From Candidatus Uhrbacteria bacterium (GTDB taxonomy: Bacteria > Patescibacteriota > Patescibacteriia > 2-12-FULL-60-25), in assembly GCA_009691315.1 (NCBI GenBank), contig SICT01000012.1, positions 1 to 19,426 on the forward strand: a stretch of DNA of 19,426 nucleotides, written 5' to 3'. Numbering within the stretch: position 1 is the stretch's first letter; each line of letters begins with the position of its first letter. Of the stretch, positions 12,975-19,426 are shown one piece after another. The notes beneath the pieces were generated by a model, which was not told where the DNA came from, did not search any database, and worked only from the letters and a program-made list of their open reading frames with translations. Both the position numbers and the translations under genes were made by a program.

Positions 12975-14648
12975 ATGAACAAGCCCTCGATGACCCGGAA
13001 CCCCAACCTCTTCGGCAAGGAGCCCACGATGACCACCTCGACCCGTTTCGTGCTTTCGTTCGTCGCCTTCATTTCGATCGTCTCCGCCGGCTGCTTCCAC
13101 GGCACCCCGCCGTCGACGGACGACCTCGCCACCATGGCGCAGGCCGACCTCGCGCCCGATCTGGCGTCGGCCGACATGGCGACCAGTGCGGATCTCGCGA
13201 CCGTGGACGGCATCATGCCGGACGCGACGAGCGACGATCTGGCGACGGTCGACGGCACCATGCCGGCCGACCTTGGCACCGCGGCGGACCAGGCGATCCA
13301 GCCCGATCTCGCTCCGGCGCCGGCCTGCAACGACAACGCCAAGAACGGCATCGAGTCGGACGTGGACTGCGGAGGCAAATGCCCCGCGTGCGCGAACGGC
13401 AAGGGCTGCAATGGCGGTGGCGATTGCGCCTCGGGTGTGTGCACGAACAACGTGTGCATGCCCACGCCGGTCGACATGGCGATGGGCCCTGCCGACATGG
13501 CGGTCGTCTCGGACATGGCGATGGTGCCGAAGGCCGATATGGCGATGGTCCCGGACCTCGCCCCCGCGCCGACCTGCAAGGACGGCAAGAAGAACGGCAC
13601 CGAGTCCGATGTGGACTGCGGTGGCGATTTCTGCGCCCAGTGCTGGATCGGGTGGGCCTGCCTCCAGGCCTCGGACTGCTTCACGAAGCTGTGCAGCAAC
13701 GGAACGTGCATCTCCCCCCCGAGCTGTTGGGACGGCAAGAAGAACGGCGACGAGACGGACGTGGATTGCGGCGGCAAGTGCGGGGCAACCTGCCTGGCCG
13801 GCGAGTCCTGCATCCGTGGATCGGACTGCAATACGGGCAACTGCCTCAACAACGTGTGCGCGGTCCTGGCGCCCTCCTGTGGTGACAACATCCAGGACGG
13901 TCAGGAGACCGACGTCGACTGCGGTGGAGGTGGGCTCAGCCCATGCTTCCGCTGCAAGGACACGGCGCGCTGTCTCCAGAACTCGGACTGCGCGAACAAC
14001 ACCTGTCTCGGAGGGGTGTGTGTCTCCTGCCTCGATGGCAAGAAGGATCAGGACGAGACGGACGTGGATTGCGGGGGCAAAGTTTGCTCCGCATGCGGCG
14101 ACGGCAAGGCCTGCAAGAACGGTCCGGATTGCTCGAGCACGATCTGCACGAACCTCGTGTGCGTGCCCAAGAACCCGCCCCCGCCCCAGGGTGCGGACAT
14201 GGCAGGGCAGGGCGCGGCGGATCTGGCGATGAACCAGGGTGACGGCGGCGGCGTCCCGAACGCGGGGCGCGTGCAGATCGCGGCATCGGCGAAGCTCATC
14301 GCGACCTGCGCCTCCCCGATCCAGATCGTGGCGTGGGGGCCCGACGTCCCGGTGAACATGAATGGCCAGATCGTGCTCGTCCCCAACGAGCAGATCTCGC
14401 TCGCGGGCAAGCCGCTCGACGTCAACTTCAATGCCAGTTGGCAGGGCACCCTCTGGCTCTCGTACATCTGTGACGGGAACTACGGCGCCATCTGGGTCAA
14501 CATCGCCGCCGCCGCGTCGGTCAGCACCTACTTCGACGTGATGAGCGTCGGAGGAGTGGACGTCCGGGGCAACATCAAGAACTGCGTCCCCAAGAATGGC
14601 GCCCTCAAGCGCCCGGCCGTCGAAATGAGCGGCGGCCCGTCCTGCTGA
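12975..14648 (+). CDS. GC-rich lipoprotein with five 8-Cys repeats (Myxococcota-like style)
   Basis: 557 residues. AAGGAGG lies 5 nt before ATG 12975; ATG 13029, preceded by AAGGAG, is an alternative that gives a shorter lipoprotein signal peptide. The lipobox VSAGC puts the lipidated Cys at residue 40. Residues 45-115 and 166-197 are low-complexity Asp-Leu-Ala and Asp-Met-Ala repeats. Five modules of about 45 residues (118-161, 201-245, 251-295, 302-349, 352-396) each have eight Cys and the core DGKKNGxETDVDCGG, probably disulfide-stabilised like beads on a stalk. The last 130 residues form a separate domain with several Cys. Such Asp-repeat lipoproteins with DVDCGG modules are, to my knowledge, typical of Myxococcota, so acquisition from one is plausible. 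Likely a surface-exposed adhesive or structural protein; function unknown. Confidence 0.82.
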   Translation: MNKPSMTRNPNLFGKEPTMTTSTRFVLSFVAFISIVSAGCFHGTPPSTDDLATMAQADLAPDLASADMATSADLATVDGIMPDATSDDLATVDGTMPADLGTAADQAIQPDLAPAPACNDNAKNGIESDVDCGGKCPACANGKGCNGGGDCASGVCTNNVCMPTPVDMAMGPADMAVVSDMAMVPKADMAMVPDLAPAPTCKDGKKNGTESDVDCGGDFCAQCWIGWACLQASDCFTKLCSNGTCISPPSCWDGKKNGDETDVDCGGKCGATCLAGESCIRGSDCNTGNCLNNVCAVLAPSCGDNIQDGQETDVDCGGGGLSPCFRCKDTARCLQNSDCANNTCLGGVCVSCLDGKKDQDETDVDCGGKVCSACGDGKACKNGPDCSSTICTNLVCVPKNPPPPQGADMAGQGAADLAMNQGDGGGVPNAGRVQIAASAKLIATCASPIQIVAWGPDVPVNMNGQIVLVPNEQISLAGKPLDVNFNASWQGTLWLSYICDGNYGAIWVNIAAAASVSTYFDVMSVGGVDVRGNIKNCVPKNGALKRPAVEMSGGPSC

Positions 14649-14677
14649 GGTGATTCGGTCTTTCTAGTAGCTTTTCG

Positions 14678-14728
14678 ACGCTGTACGTCCTGGGTCCTAT
14701 CCCCACACGTACAGCGTCATTTTGTTTC
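14678..14728 (+). terminator. Terminator of the third GC-rich unit
   Basis: A perfect 12-bp stem, GACGCTGTACGT (14678-14689) with ACGTACAGCGTC (14708-14719), is followed by ATTTTGTTT. Confidence 0.85.
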
Positions 14729-14763
14729 TGGGGATTTTATTTTTTGTCATTTCTATTAATACT

Positions 14764-14881
14764 TCCCTCTTAATTTAAGAGGGACTGAGGGAGTTAAAAA
14801 CTGGAGATTATTGGTACCAGGTACCGCATAACCCTTTTATTTTTTAACTCCTCCTCACCTCCTCTTAGGCTAAGAGGAGGA
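14764..14881. repeat. Inverted-repeat element with palindromic tips (MITE-like)
   Basis: Two related arms face each other around a 39-nt centre (14801-14839). The left arm starts with a 9-bp hairpin (14764-14784) and runs to GAGTTAAAAA at 14800. The right arm starts with TTTTTTAACTC at 14840 and ends in a 10-bp hairpin (14858-14867 with 14871-14880). No transposase gene or clear target-site duplication is visible. The right tip overlaps the end of the methyltransferase gene. Confidence 0.6.
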
Positions 14882-15571
14882 ATCATCCCTTTTCATCACG
14901 ACAATCATGTACGGTTTAAAACGATAGAAGAGTTTGTTGGTGAGTAGATGCTCAAATAAACTCACAAGTTTTTGAACACCCTTACTGAAAGAAAAATAGT
15001 TTAATATTTGTGATGGGCCGAAGAATGTCACGCGCTCCACGGTCAATCCGCTTTCTTTGGCTGTCCGTTTGATCGTACCCAGTGAGTTGAATTTATAATA
15101 GGCTGTATGCGGTTGGTAATCTGATTTGATGATGTTGCGGTAGTACCATTTAGAGAAATTCCCGCCGATGAGGCTATTTAAGAAGAAAATCGGATGACAG
15201 CGGTTGGGAATTACGAATAGGAAGTGGCCGCCGGGTTTGAGCGTGCGGCAGGTTTCTTTAAAGATATTTATATCTTGAAAGTGTTCAATGCCAAAGAACG
15301 AAAGAATGAGATCGAAATTATTGTCTTCAAATGGAAAACGGTCATGATCCACGTCGCAATATTTGATGTTCGGGACTTTAGCCACAATCTCCCGATTGAT
15401 TTCAAGCCCAAAAACATGCTCTCGATCAAGTGAAGAAAAAAGGAATGGGGGAATCAGTTCAAATTCACAGGCGATGTTTAGGACGGTTGAGTGATGGTCA
15501 AGCGTGAGCATTTCCAGTTCTTGCTTTAATAATTTTCTAAAGTCATTTTCAATCAAATAATGGATATTCAT
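14870..15571 (-). CDS. Class I SAM-dependent methyltransferase
   Basis: A 233-residue Rossmann-fold methyltransferase of the UbiE/Methyltransf_11 kind. Motif I is VLNIACEFELIPPF (about 31-44), more degenerate than the usual Gly-rich loop; then GLEINREIV (acidic end of strand 2), DVDHDRFPFEDNNFDLILS (motif II/post-I) and LKPGGHFLFVIPN (motif III). The C-terminal part is aromatic and basic and may bind a lipid or sugar substrate, which cannot be identified. Its stop codon lies inside the right hairpin of the inverted-repeat element, so that insertion may have reshaped the C-terminus. Divergent from the secreted protein gene at 15763. No SD. Confidence 0.85.
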   Translation of the reverse strand: MNIHYLIENDFRKLLKQELEMLTLDHHSTVLNIACEFELIPPFLFSSLDREHVFGLEINREIVAKVPNIKYCDVDHDRFPFEDNNFDLILSFFGIEHFQDINIFKETCRTLKPGGHFLFVIPNRCHPIFFLNSLIGGNFSKWYYRNIIKSDYQPHTAYYKFNSLGTIKRTAKESGLTVERVTFFGPSQILNYFSFSKGVQKLVSLFEHLLTNKLFYRFKPYMIVVMKRDDSSS

Positions 15572-15670
15572 ATGTTGGGGTTTATTATGTCACATTTGGT
15601 ATTTTATGAGCTATTCTTCATGAGAATAAGGCTTAACAAAGCCATGTTATTTTCTCGAGGCCTCCATTCA

Positions 15671-15699
15671 TTGACAAAACCAAGATAAAATGATATAAA
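15671..15699 (+). promoter_or_regulatory. Strong sigma70-type promoter of the 979-aa protein
   Basis: TTGACA (15671-15676) and TATAAA (15694-15699), spacing 17 nt. This is the best match to consensus in the window. The leader of about 55 nt holds a small AGCG/CGCT hairpin and no SD. Confidence 0.8.
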
Positions 15700-15762
15700 T
15701 AAACGTTTCCTGAAAGAGCGTTTTAGCGCTTATTTTAGAAACAATTTATCTATAAAACTCTT

Positions 15763-18702
15763 ATGAAAACCACTTCCCAGTCCGTGTTTTTGAAGCGCGC
15801 CGGCATTACGCTTGCGCTTGCCTTGGTGTTTGCCATCCCGGCCATCGCCACTTCCGGTGTGTGGAAGTGGGTGGATGAAAGCTGGCTTCTGCCGTATCGC
15901 GACGGTGTTTCTATAAACATCGCCAGTGCTCGTCAGAATACCTGGATGCTGTCTGATGGCACGCATGCCTATCAGTTTGATGGGACGGCTGTGCAAGATA
16001 TGACGAGTGCTTTGCGTTCGCGCAATATTTTGACGGTGTCTGGAATTTTTTCCGATGATCGTAATTGGTTGATCCATTCTCAATCAACAGATCAAGGTGC
16101 CATGAAGTTGTGGTTGACCGATGGTCAGAGCTGGACGGATTTGAGCGGCACGGTTCCGCAAGCTCCAGGTGGTTTGGATGCAGTGGGAAATAATGCGACC
16201 TGGTATGTGCGTACGTATACGCGTGCCACGGTGGGTGAGCCATCTTTTTGGGAATTGTATTCTTGGAATGGGGTAAACACTCCGGTGCGGATTCTTCCTC
16301 CAAATGGTGTCGCAACCGTGCAGAGTGGTTGTTTTTCCTATGCTGATAAATCTACTTTGTGTACGGGTGTGAGTACGCCTCTCTTTGTGAATGGTGCCTG
16401 GTATTTTGTTGGTGGCACGAGTGAAGCTCGTGGGGCAGAGAGTCGCGCATCGCAGACGGCGACGTCTGGTATGTGGCGTTTGCAAGGCAATGGTTTTTCC
16501 GCCATATCCGGTGTTCCAAATTTTAAATTTGTGAGTGCGGTTTGGGCGAGCGAGCAGGGCGCGTTGATTGCCACGAGCCAAGCCGCGACTAATGCATTTG
16601 CCGCGGATCATCTGTGGTTGTTTGATGGGACAACGTGGAAAGACGTATCCTCTCAAGCTTTGGCTATGGGACTCTTGTCTATGGATGCGCGTGAAATTCA
16701 TGCGGCCTGGAACGGACGTTCTTGGATGATTTTGGCTGGCAAGAAACAGATTCGTTTTGATGGTGTGCGTATGACCAATGAAGGGAATACGCGCGACCTA
16801 TTCCGTGTCGTTTCCGGAAATGGAAGTGGGCAGTTCGTGTTGGGCGGCGCTGCGGCTGAACCAGATCAAGCCACACCAAATTATCCATTGTCCGCAAAGT
16901 TCGCTTTGGTGACGGAAAATTTATCCGCGAGTGCCGCGCCAAGTGCGCCTTTAGTGAGTGGTGTTGTGTCAGAAATTCTTTCAAAAATTTATGGTCCTCA
17001 AGTGACGGTTTCTTCCTCGCCAACGGATGCGCATGTAGGGAATGGAAAAGTGTTTGTCTTTCGCGCCGTGGCTGATGATCAAAATGGTGTTCAGCGTATT
17101 GATATGTATGTGCATGGCACGCGCGTCAAATCTTGTCAGGGAAATGCTTGTGAATATACCCAACGCTATTGGACGAACGGTGCGGCCATTCGCCAGGTGC
17201 AATTGTTTGCCCGCGCGATCGGCCAGGACGGCTATGCCAATGAAAGTGATCGTGTAACGCTTGTTGTCGAAGCCAATTCTCAGACCAGTGCTTTTGTCGC
17301 GGACAATGCCCCATCGTTTGAAACAACTCCAGCCGTGTCTTTGCCAGTTAATCAACGTTGGACCGCGGATCATTTTTCCGGCATTAATTGGGCCAGCTGG
17401 TTGCAGGATACAAATGGCGCGGTGGTGACGGTTAATCCTGGCACATTGCCAAAACTTATGTCTGGTGGAAGTTTTGTCTACAGCGTGGCAGCGAATGATG
17501 CAAAAGGATTGTCACGTATGGATCTGTGGGTGAATGGTGCTATCAAGAAAACCTGTACGCTTCAAGGACAAAAAGATACGCAAGTTTGCAGTGTCACTTT
17601 GTCATCCATGGATTATCCGTATGGAACAGAAGTTTTCGTCAACGCGAATGTATTTGATTCGGTTGGTAAGAGCGTTTGGACGTCTGGCACGCGTGCGCGT
17701 CGTGATACTTCGCCTTTGACCATTGCGGTCGTAGCCCCGACCCCAACACCAGCTGTGACGACACCGGGTCAGGTGGCTGGACCGATCTTTGGTTCCACCA
17801 TCGCCGTTGATCCAAACAGCCCATCCGTTGTTCGCGGCACCGTCATCAAAGTCTATTCCTCCTCACAAAATAATTTAACCGGTCTTCAACGTGTCGAAGT
17901 CTATGCTAATGGCAAGATCGCGCGCACCTGCTCGTTTGGAGCGGTTGTGAGCCCATCTCCGTGTGACATTACCGTTGATACCGCGAGCGTGAATGAAGGC
18001 ACGACCTACACCTTTATGGCCCGGGCGATTAATGCCGATGGTCAAGAAGTGTGGAGTGGATCTAAGGCCATGATCGTGCGTTCCGCATCCTCTGGTTCAC
18101 CAACTGCGAGTGCCAATGGCATGAGTGTCTGGACCTGGATGGGACCAAGTGTCAGTGAATTGTCTGAAGGACAAACCGCGGATTACAGCGTCGGTGCCTG
18201 GGCGCCAAGCGGTATTGCGAAAATTGAAATGGTGGTAGATGGGACGACGCGTCGTACCTGCAGCCCCGCGACAAGCGGAGCCAAAGAGTGCACTTACACC
18301 ATCACGACCTATGACTATACCCATGGCCACACCGTCGCGATCAATGCGCGCGTCACAGACAACGCTGGCCAAGTCATGTGGACCGAACCGCACAACATCT
18401 TGATCAAACGCAATTGGGAACCGCTTCTTCCAAATCGTCCGTATGTGACGGTGACGACCAGTGCGGATAAGGGATATAAGTTGGGCGACAAGATTCAGTT
18501 TACGGTCCGTGGTTGGGCAGGGACAGGGATTAATTACCTAGACCTGTTCGTCAACGGCAAAAAAGTCGCCAGCTGTTCGTCCGAGGCCTGTGCATGGACC
18601 AGCGACACTTATTACTCACCACAAATCGAGTACGCAGCTCGTATGCTGGATCACGAAAATCAAGAAACGTGGACTCCGGTGGCGGGATTCTATAAGAAAT
18701 AA
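15763..18702 (+). CDS. Large secreted protein: propeller-like N-terminus and five Ig-like repeats
   Basis: 979 residues with an N-terminal signal or anchor (hydrophobic 13-31, ending AIATS). Residues about 30-395 contain repeated blocks of the type W-L/M-x-DG...YQFDGTAV, WLTDGQSWTDLSG, WLFDGTTWKDVS and WMILAGKKQIRFDG, a beta-propeller-like pattern. From about 405 to the end come five related Ig-like domains of roughly 90-110 residues, each with the pattern (G/D)(L/V/I)xx(M/V/L)(D/E)(L/M/V)(W/Y/F/V)V(N/H/D)GxxxxxC followed 4-9 residues later by a second Cys and later by a V-W-T/S ending. The Cys pairs suggest one local disulfide per domain, implying an oxidising extracellular site. Probably a cell-surface adhesin or envelope protein expressed strongly from its own promoter. 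No enzymatic motif seen. Confidence 0.85.
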   Translation: MKTTSQSVFLKRAGITLALALVFAIPAIATSGVWKWVDESWLLPYRDGVSINIASARQNTWMLSDGTHAYQFDGTAVQDMTSALRSRNILTVSGIFSDDRNWLIHSQSTDQGAMKLWLTDGQSWTDLSGTVPQAPGGLDAVGNNATWYVRTYTRATVGEPSFWELYSWNGVNTPVRILPPNGVATVQSGCFSYADKSTLCTGVSTPLFVNGAWYFVGGTSEARGAESRASQTATSGMWRLQGNGFSAISGVPNFKFVSAVWASEQGALIATSQAATNAFAADHLWLFDGTTWKDVSSQALAMGLLSMDAREIHAAWNGRSWMILAGKKQIRFDGVRMTNEGNTRDLFRVVSGNGSGQFVLGGAAAEPDQATPNYPLSAKFALVTENLSASAAPSAPLVSGVVSEILSKIYGPQVTVSSSPTDAHVGNGKVFVFRAVADDQNGVQRIDMYVHGTRVKSCQGNACEYTQRYWTNGAAIRQVQLFARAIGQDGYANESDRVTLVVEANSQTSAFVADNAPSFETTPAVSLPVNQRWTADHFSGINWASWLQDTNGAVVTVNPGTLPKLMSGGSFVYSVAANDAKGLSRMDLWVNGAIKKTCTLQGQKDTQVCSVTLSSMDYPYGTEVFVNANVFDSVGKSVWTSGTRARRDTSPLTIAVVAPTPTPAVTTPGQVAGPIFGSTIAVDPNSPSVVRGTVIKVYSSSQNNLTGLQRVEVYANGKIARTCSFGAVVSPSPCDITVDTASVNEGTTYTFMARAINADGQEVWSGSKAMIVRSASSGSPTASANGMSVWTWMGPSVSELSEGQTADYSVGAWAPSGIAKIEMVVDGTTRRTCSPATSGAKECTYTITTYDYTHGHTVAINARVTDNAGQVMWTEPHNILIKRNWEPLLPNRPYVTVTTSADKGYKLGDKIQFTVRGWAGTGINYLDLFVNGKKVASCSSEACAWTSDTYYSPQIEYAARMLDHENQETWTPVAGFYKK

Positions 18703-18704
18703 CA

Positions 18705-18758
18705 TTGTCATTCCTGTGAAGACAGGAATCTAGATCCCCACTTTCGCGAGGATGACAA
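18705..18758. repeat. Palindromic intergenic repeat A
   Basis: TTGTCAT (18705-18711) and ATGACAA (18752-18758) are inverted ends. Inside lies the perfect 8-bp hairpin ATTCCTGT/ACAGGAAT (18710-18717 with 18722-18729), then ATCC/GGAT. Similar short palindromic elements with ATTCCTG...CAGGAAT are scattered in many bacterial genomes. It starts 2 nt after a stop codon. Confidence 0.75.
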
Positions 18759-18771
18759 AAAGAAAGAAATG

Positions 18772-18800
18772 GGGTCAGGTCCCGAATTGGGGTCTGACCC
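18772..18800. repeat. Palindromic intergenic repeat B
   Basis: A 12-bp stem with two wobble pairs and a 5-nt loop pairs 18772-18783 with 18789-18800; the arms begin GGGTCAG and end CTGACCC. It is unrelated in sequence to its two neighbours. Confidence 0.75.
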
Positions 18801-18812
18801 TATTTTAGTACT

Positions 18813-18894
18813 GTCATTGCGAGCGAAGTCTGACGGAGCGCGGCAATCTCCGAATGGACCCAGGGGAGATTGCTTCGCCGAGCCTCGCAATGAC
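18813..18894. repeat. Palindromic intergenic repeat C (GTCATTGCGAG type)
   Basis: Perfect 11-bp inverted ends, GTCATTGCGAG (18813-18823) and CTCGCAATGAC (18884-18894), with an inner pair CAATCTCC (18844-18851) and GGAGATTG (18865-18872). Elements with these ends are known as dispersed palindromic repeats in unrelated bacteria. Confidence 0.8.
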
Positions 18895-18904
18895 GGAGGG
18901 GAGT

Positions 18905-19426
18905 TTATTTTTTTACCGGCTCGCCGTCGAAAATTAAAACTTCGCCGTCTCTTGTGTCGGTTCCGATAAATATCTTGCCGTCAGGTTGCATTTGGACAAA
19001 TGGTCGAATCGATGCCATAAGTGCAGGAGGCATCATTAGTGAGGGAGGCCTCTGATTACAATGAATCAGAACTTTCCATTTGGGTGATGTGGGATCTGTA
19101 AAATCAAGCAAGCCAATATTACCCTCTCGATCTTGAATAAGCGCCCGTTCATTCGGAAGATATTGATAGAGACGACGACAATTATGCGCTATTTCTAGCT
19201 TGTCATTTTTAAATCTTGGTGATAGCAGAATCAATTCCCCTTTTTCTAGCGGAACAAGAAATGCACATTCGTCTCCATCAATATTCCGACATTTAATGGG
19301 GCCAGATGGATGCAGCTTCATGGTCAAAACCTCGTTGCCATTTCTTCCAAAAATAACATTTCCTGTTTTTGTATCTACGCGACACGATCGACCGTTGGAG
19401 AAATACGTCGTATCTGTATCTTTGAA
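18905..19426 (-). CDS. Beta-propeller-like protein, C-terminal fragment
   Basis: The reading frame stays open to the window edge, so the gene begins outside and about 173 residues are visible; ATG 19327 is probably internal. The sequence has short repeats typical of propeller blades: VDTKTGNVIFGRNG, LLSPRFKNDKLEIA, ALIQDREGNIGLLDF and QMQPDGKIFIGTDT, ending in VLIFDGEPVKK. This resembles PQQ-like or delta-60 type repeat proteins, but too little is present to name a family. Two or three Cys are present. It converges with the secreted protein gene across the three palindromic repeats. Confidence 0.65.
   Translation of the reverse strand, partial: FKDTDTTYFSNGRSCRVDTKTGNVIFGRNGNEVLTMKLHPSGPIKCRNIDGDECAFLVPLEKGELILLSPRFKNDKLEIAHNCRRLYQYLPNERALIQDREGNIGLLDFTDPTSPKWKVLIHCNQRPPSLMMPPALMASIRPFVQMQPDGKIFIGTDTRDGEVLIFDGEPVKK

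Noticed and set aside
12959..14286. Several long overlapping frames on both strands
   Set aside because: The frame at 12975 has an SD, lipobox and regular Cys modules. The others are Arg/Ala- or Ser/Pro-rich translations of the same repeats.

Overview
The window looks like a fragment of a Patescibacteria (CPR) genome, probably from the Parcubacteria side (a Magasanikbacteria- or Uhrbacteria-like lineage). This is inferred, not shown by a marker phylogeny. The grounds are densely packed core genes, near-absence of Shine-Dalgarno (SD) sequences before the core genes, a His-rich cupredoxin without the blue-copper Cys, an AI-2E-type permease beside a degenerate HtrA-like protein, and a large secreted protein with disulfide-bearing Ig-like repeats.

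Layout. 1-273: end of a cupredoxin gene. 341-1442: a GC-rich single-gene unit with its own promoter, hairpin-rich leader, strong SD and terminator; its product ends in a formylglycine-enzyme-like / C-type-lectin-like domain. 1658-2764: membrane-anchored solute-binding protein. 2783-7421 (minus strand): one compact block, in transcription order smpB, ssrA (tmRNA), infC, rpmI, rplT, a terminator hairpin, hflX, cca. Here tmRNA starts on the base after the smpB stop codon and ends 8 nt before infC. 7507-11141: four-gene envelope operon (AI-2E-type permease, polytopic membrane protein, inactive trypsin-like/PDZ protein, Wzz-like protein) closed by a terminator. 11217-14728: two more GC-rich units, one for a secreted coiled-coil plus beta-rich protein and one for a lipoprotein with Asp-Leu-Ala/Asp-Met-Ala repeats and five 8-Cys modules, a style reminiscent of Myxococcota. 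14764-14881: inverted-repeat element. 14870-15571 (minus): SAM methyltransferase. 15763-18702: 979-aa secreted protein. 18705-18894: three palindromic repeats of different types in tandem. 18905-19426 (minus): partial beta-propeller-like gene.

The most unusual signals are: (a) the three GC-rich units, which differ from their neighbours in base composition, translation signals and untranslated-region structure and partly share promoter or leader motifs; (b) the first unit's resemblance to a diversity-generating-retroelement target, including a hairpin at the stop codon; (c) a gapless smpB-ssrA-infC arrangement with an odd tmRNA tag and T-loop; and (d) loss of the whole catalytic triad in the HtrA-like protein. 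No tRNA, rRNA, CRISPR array, transposase or reverse transcriptase gene was seen.
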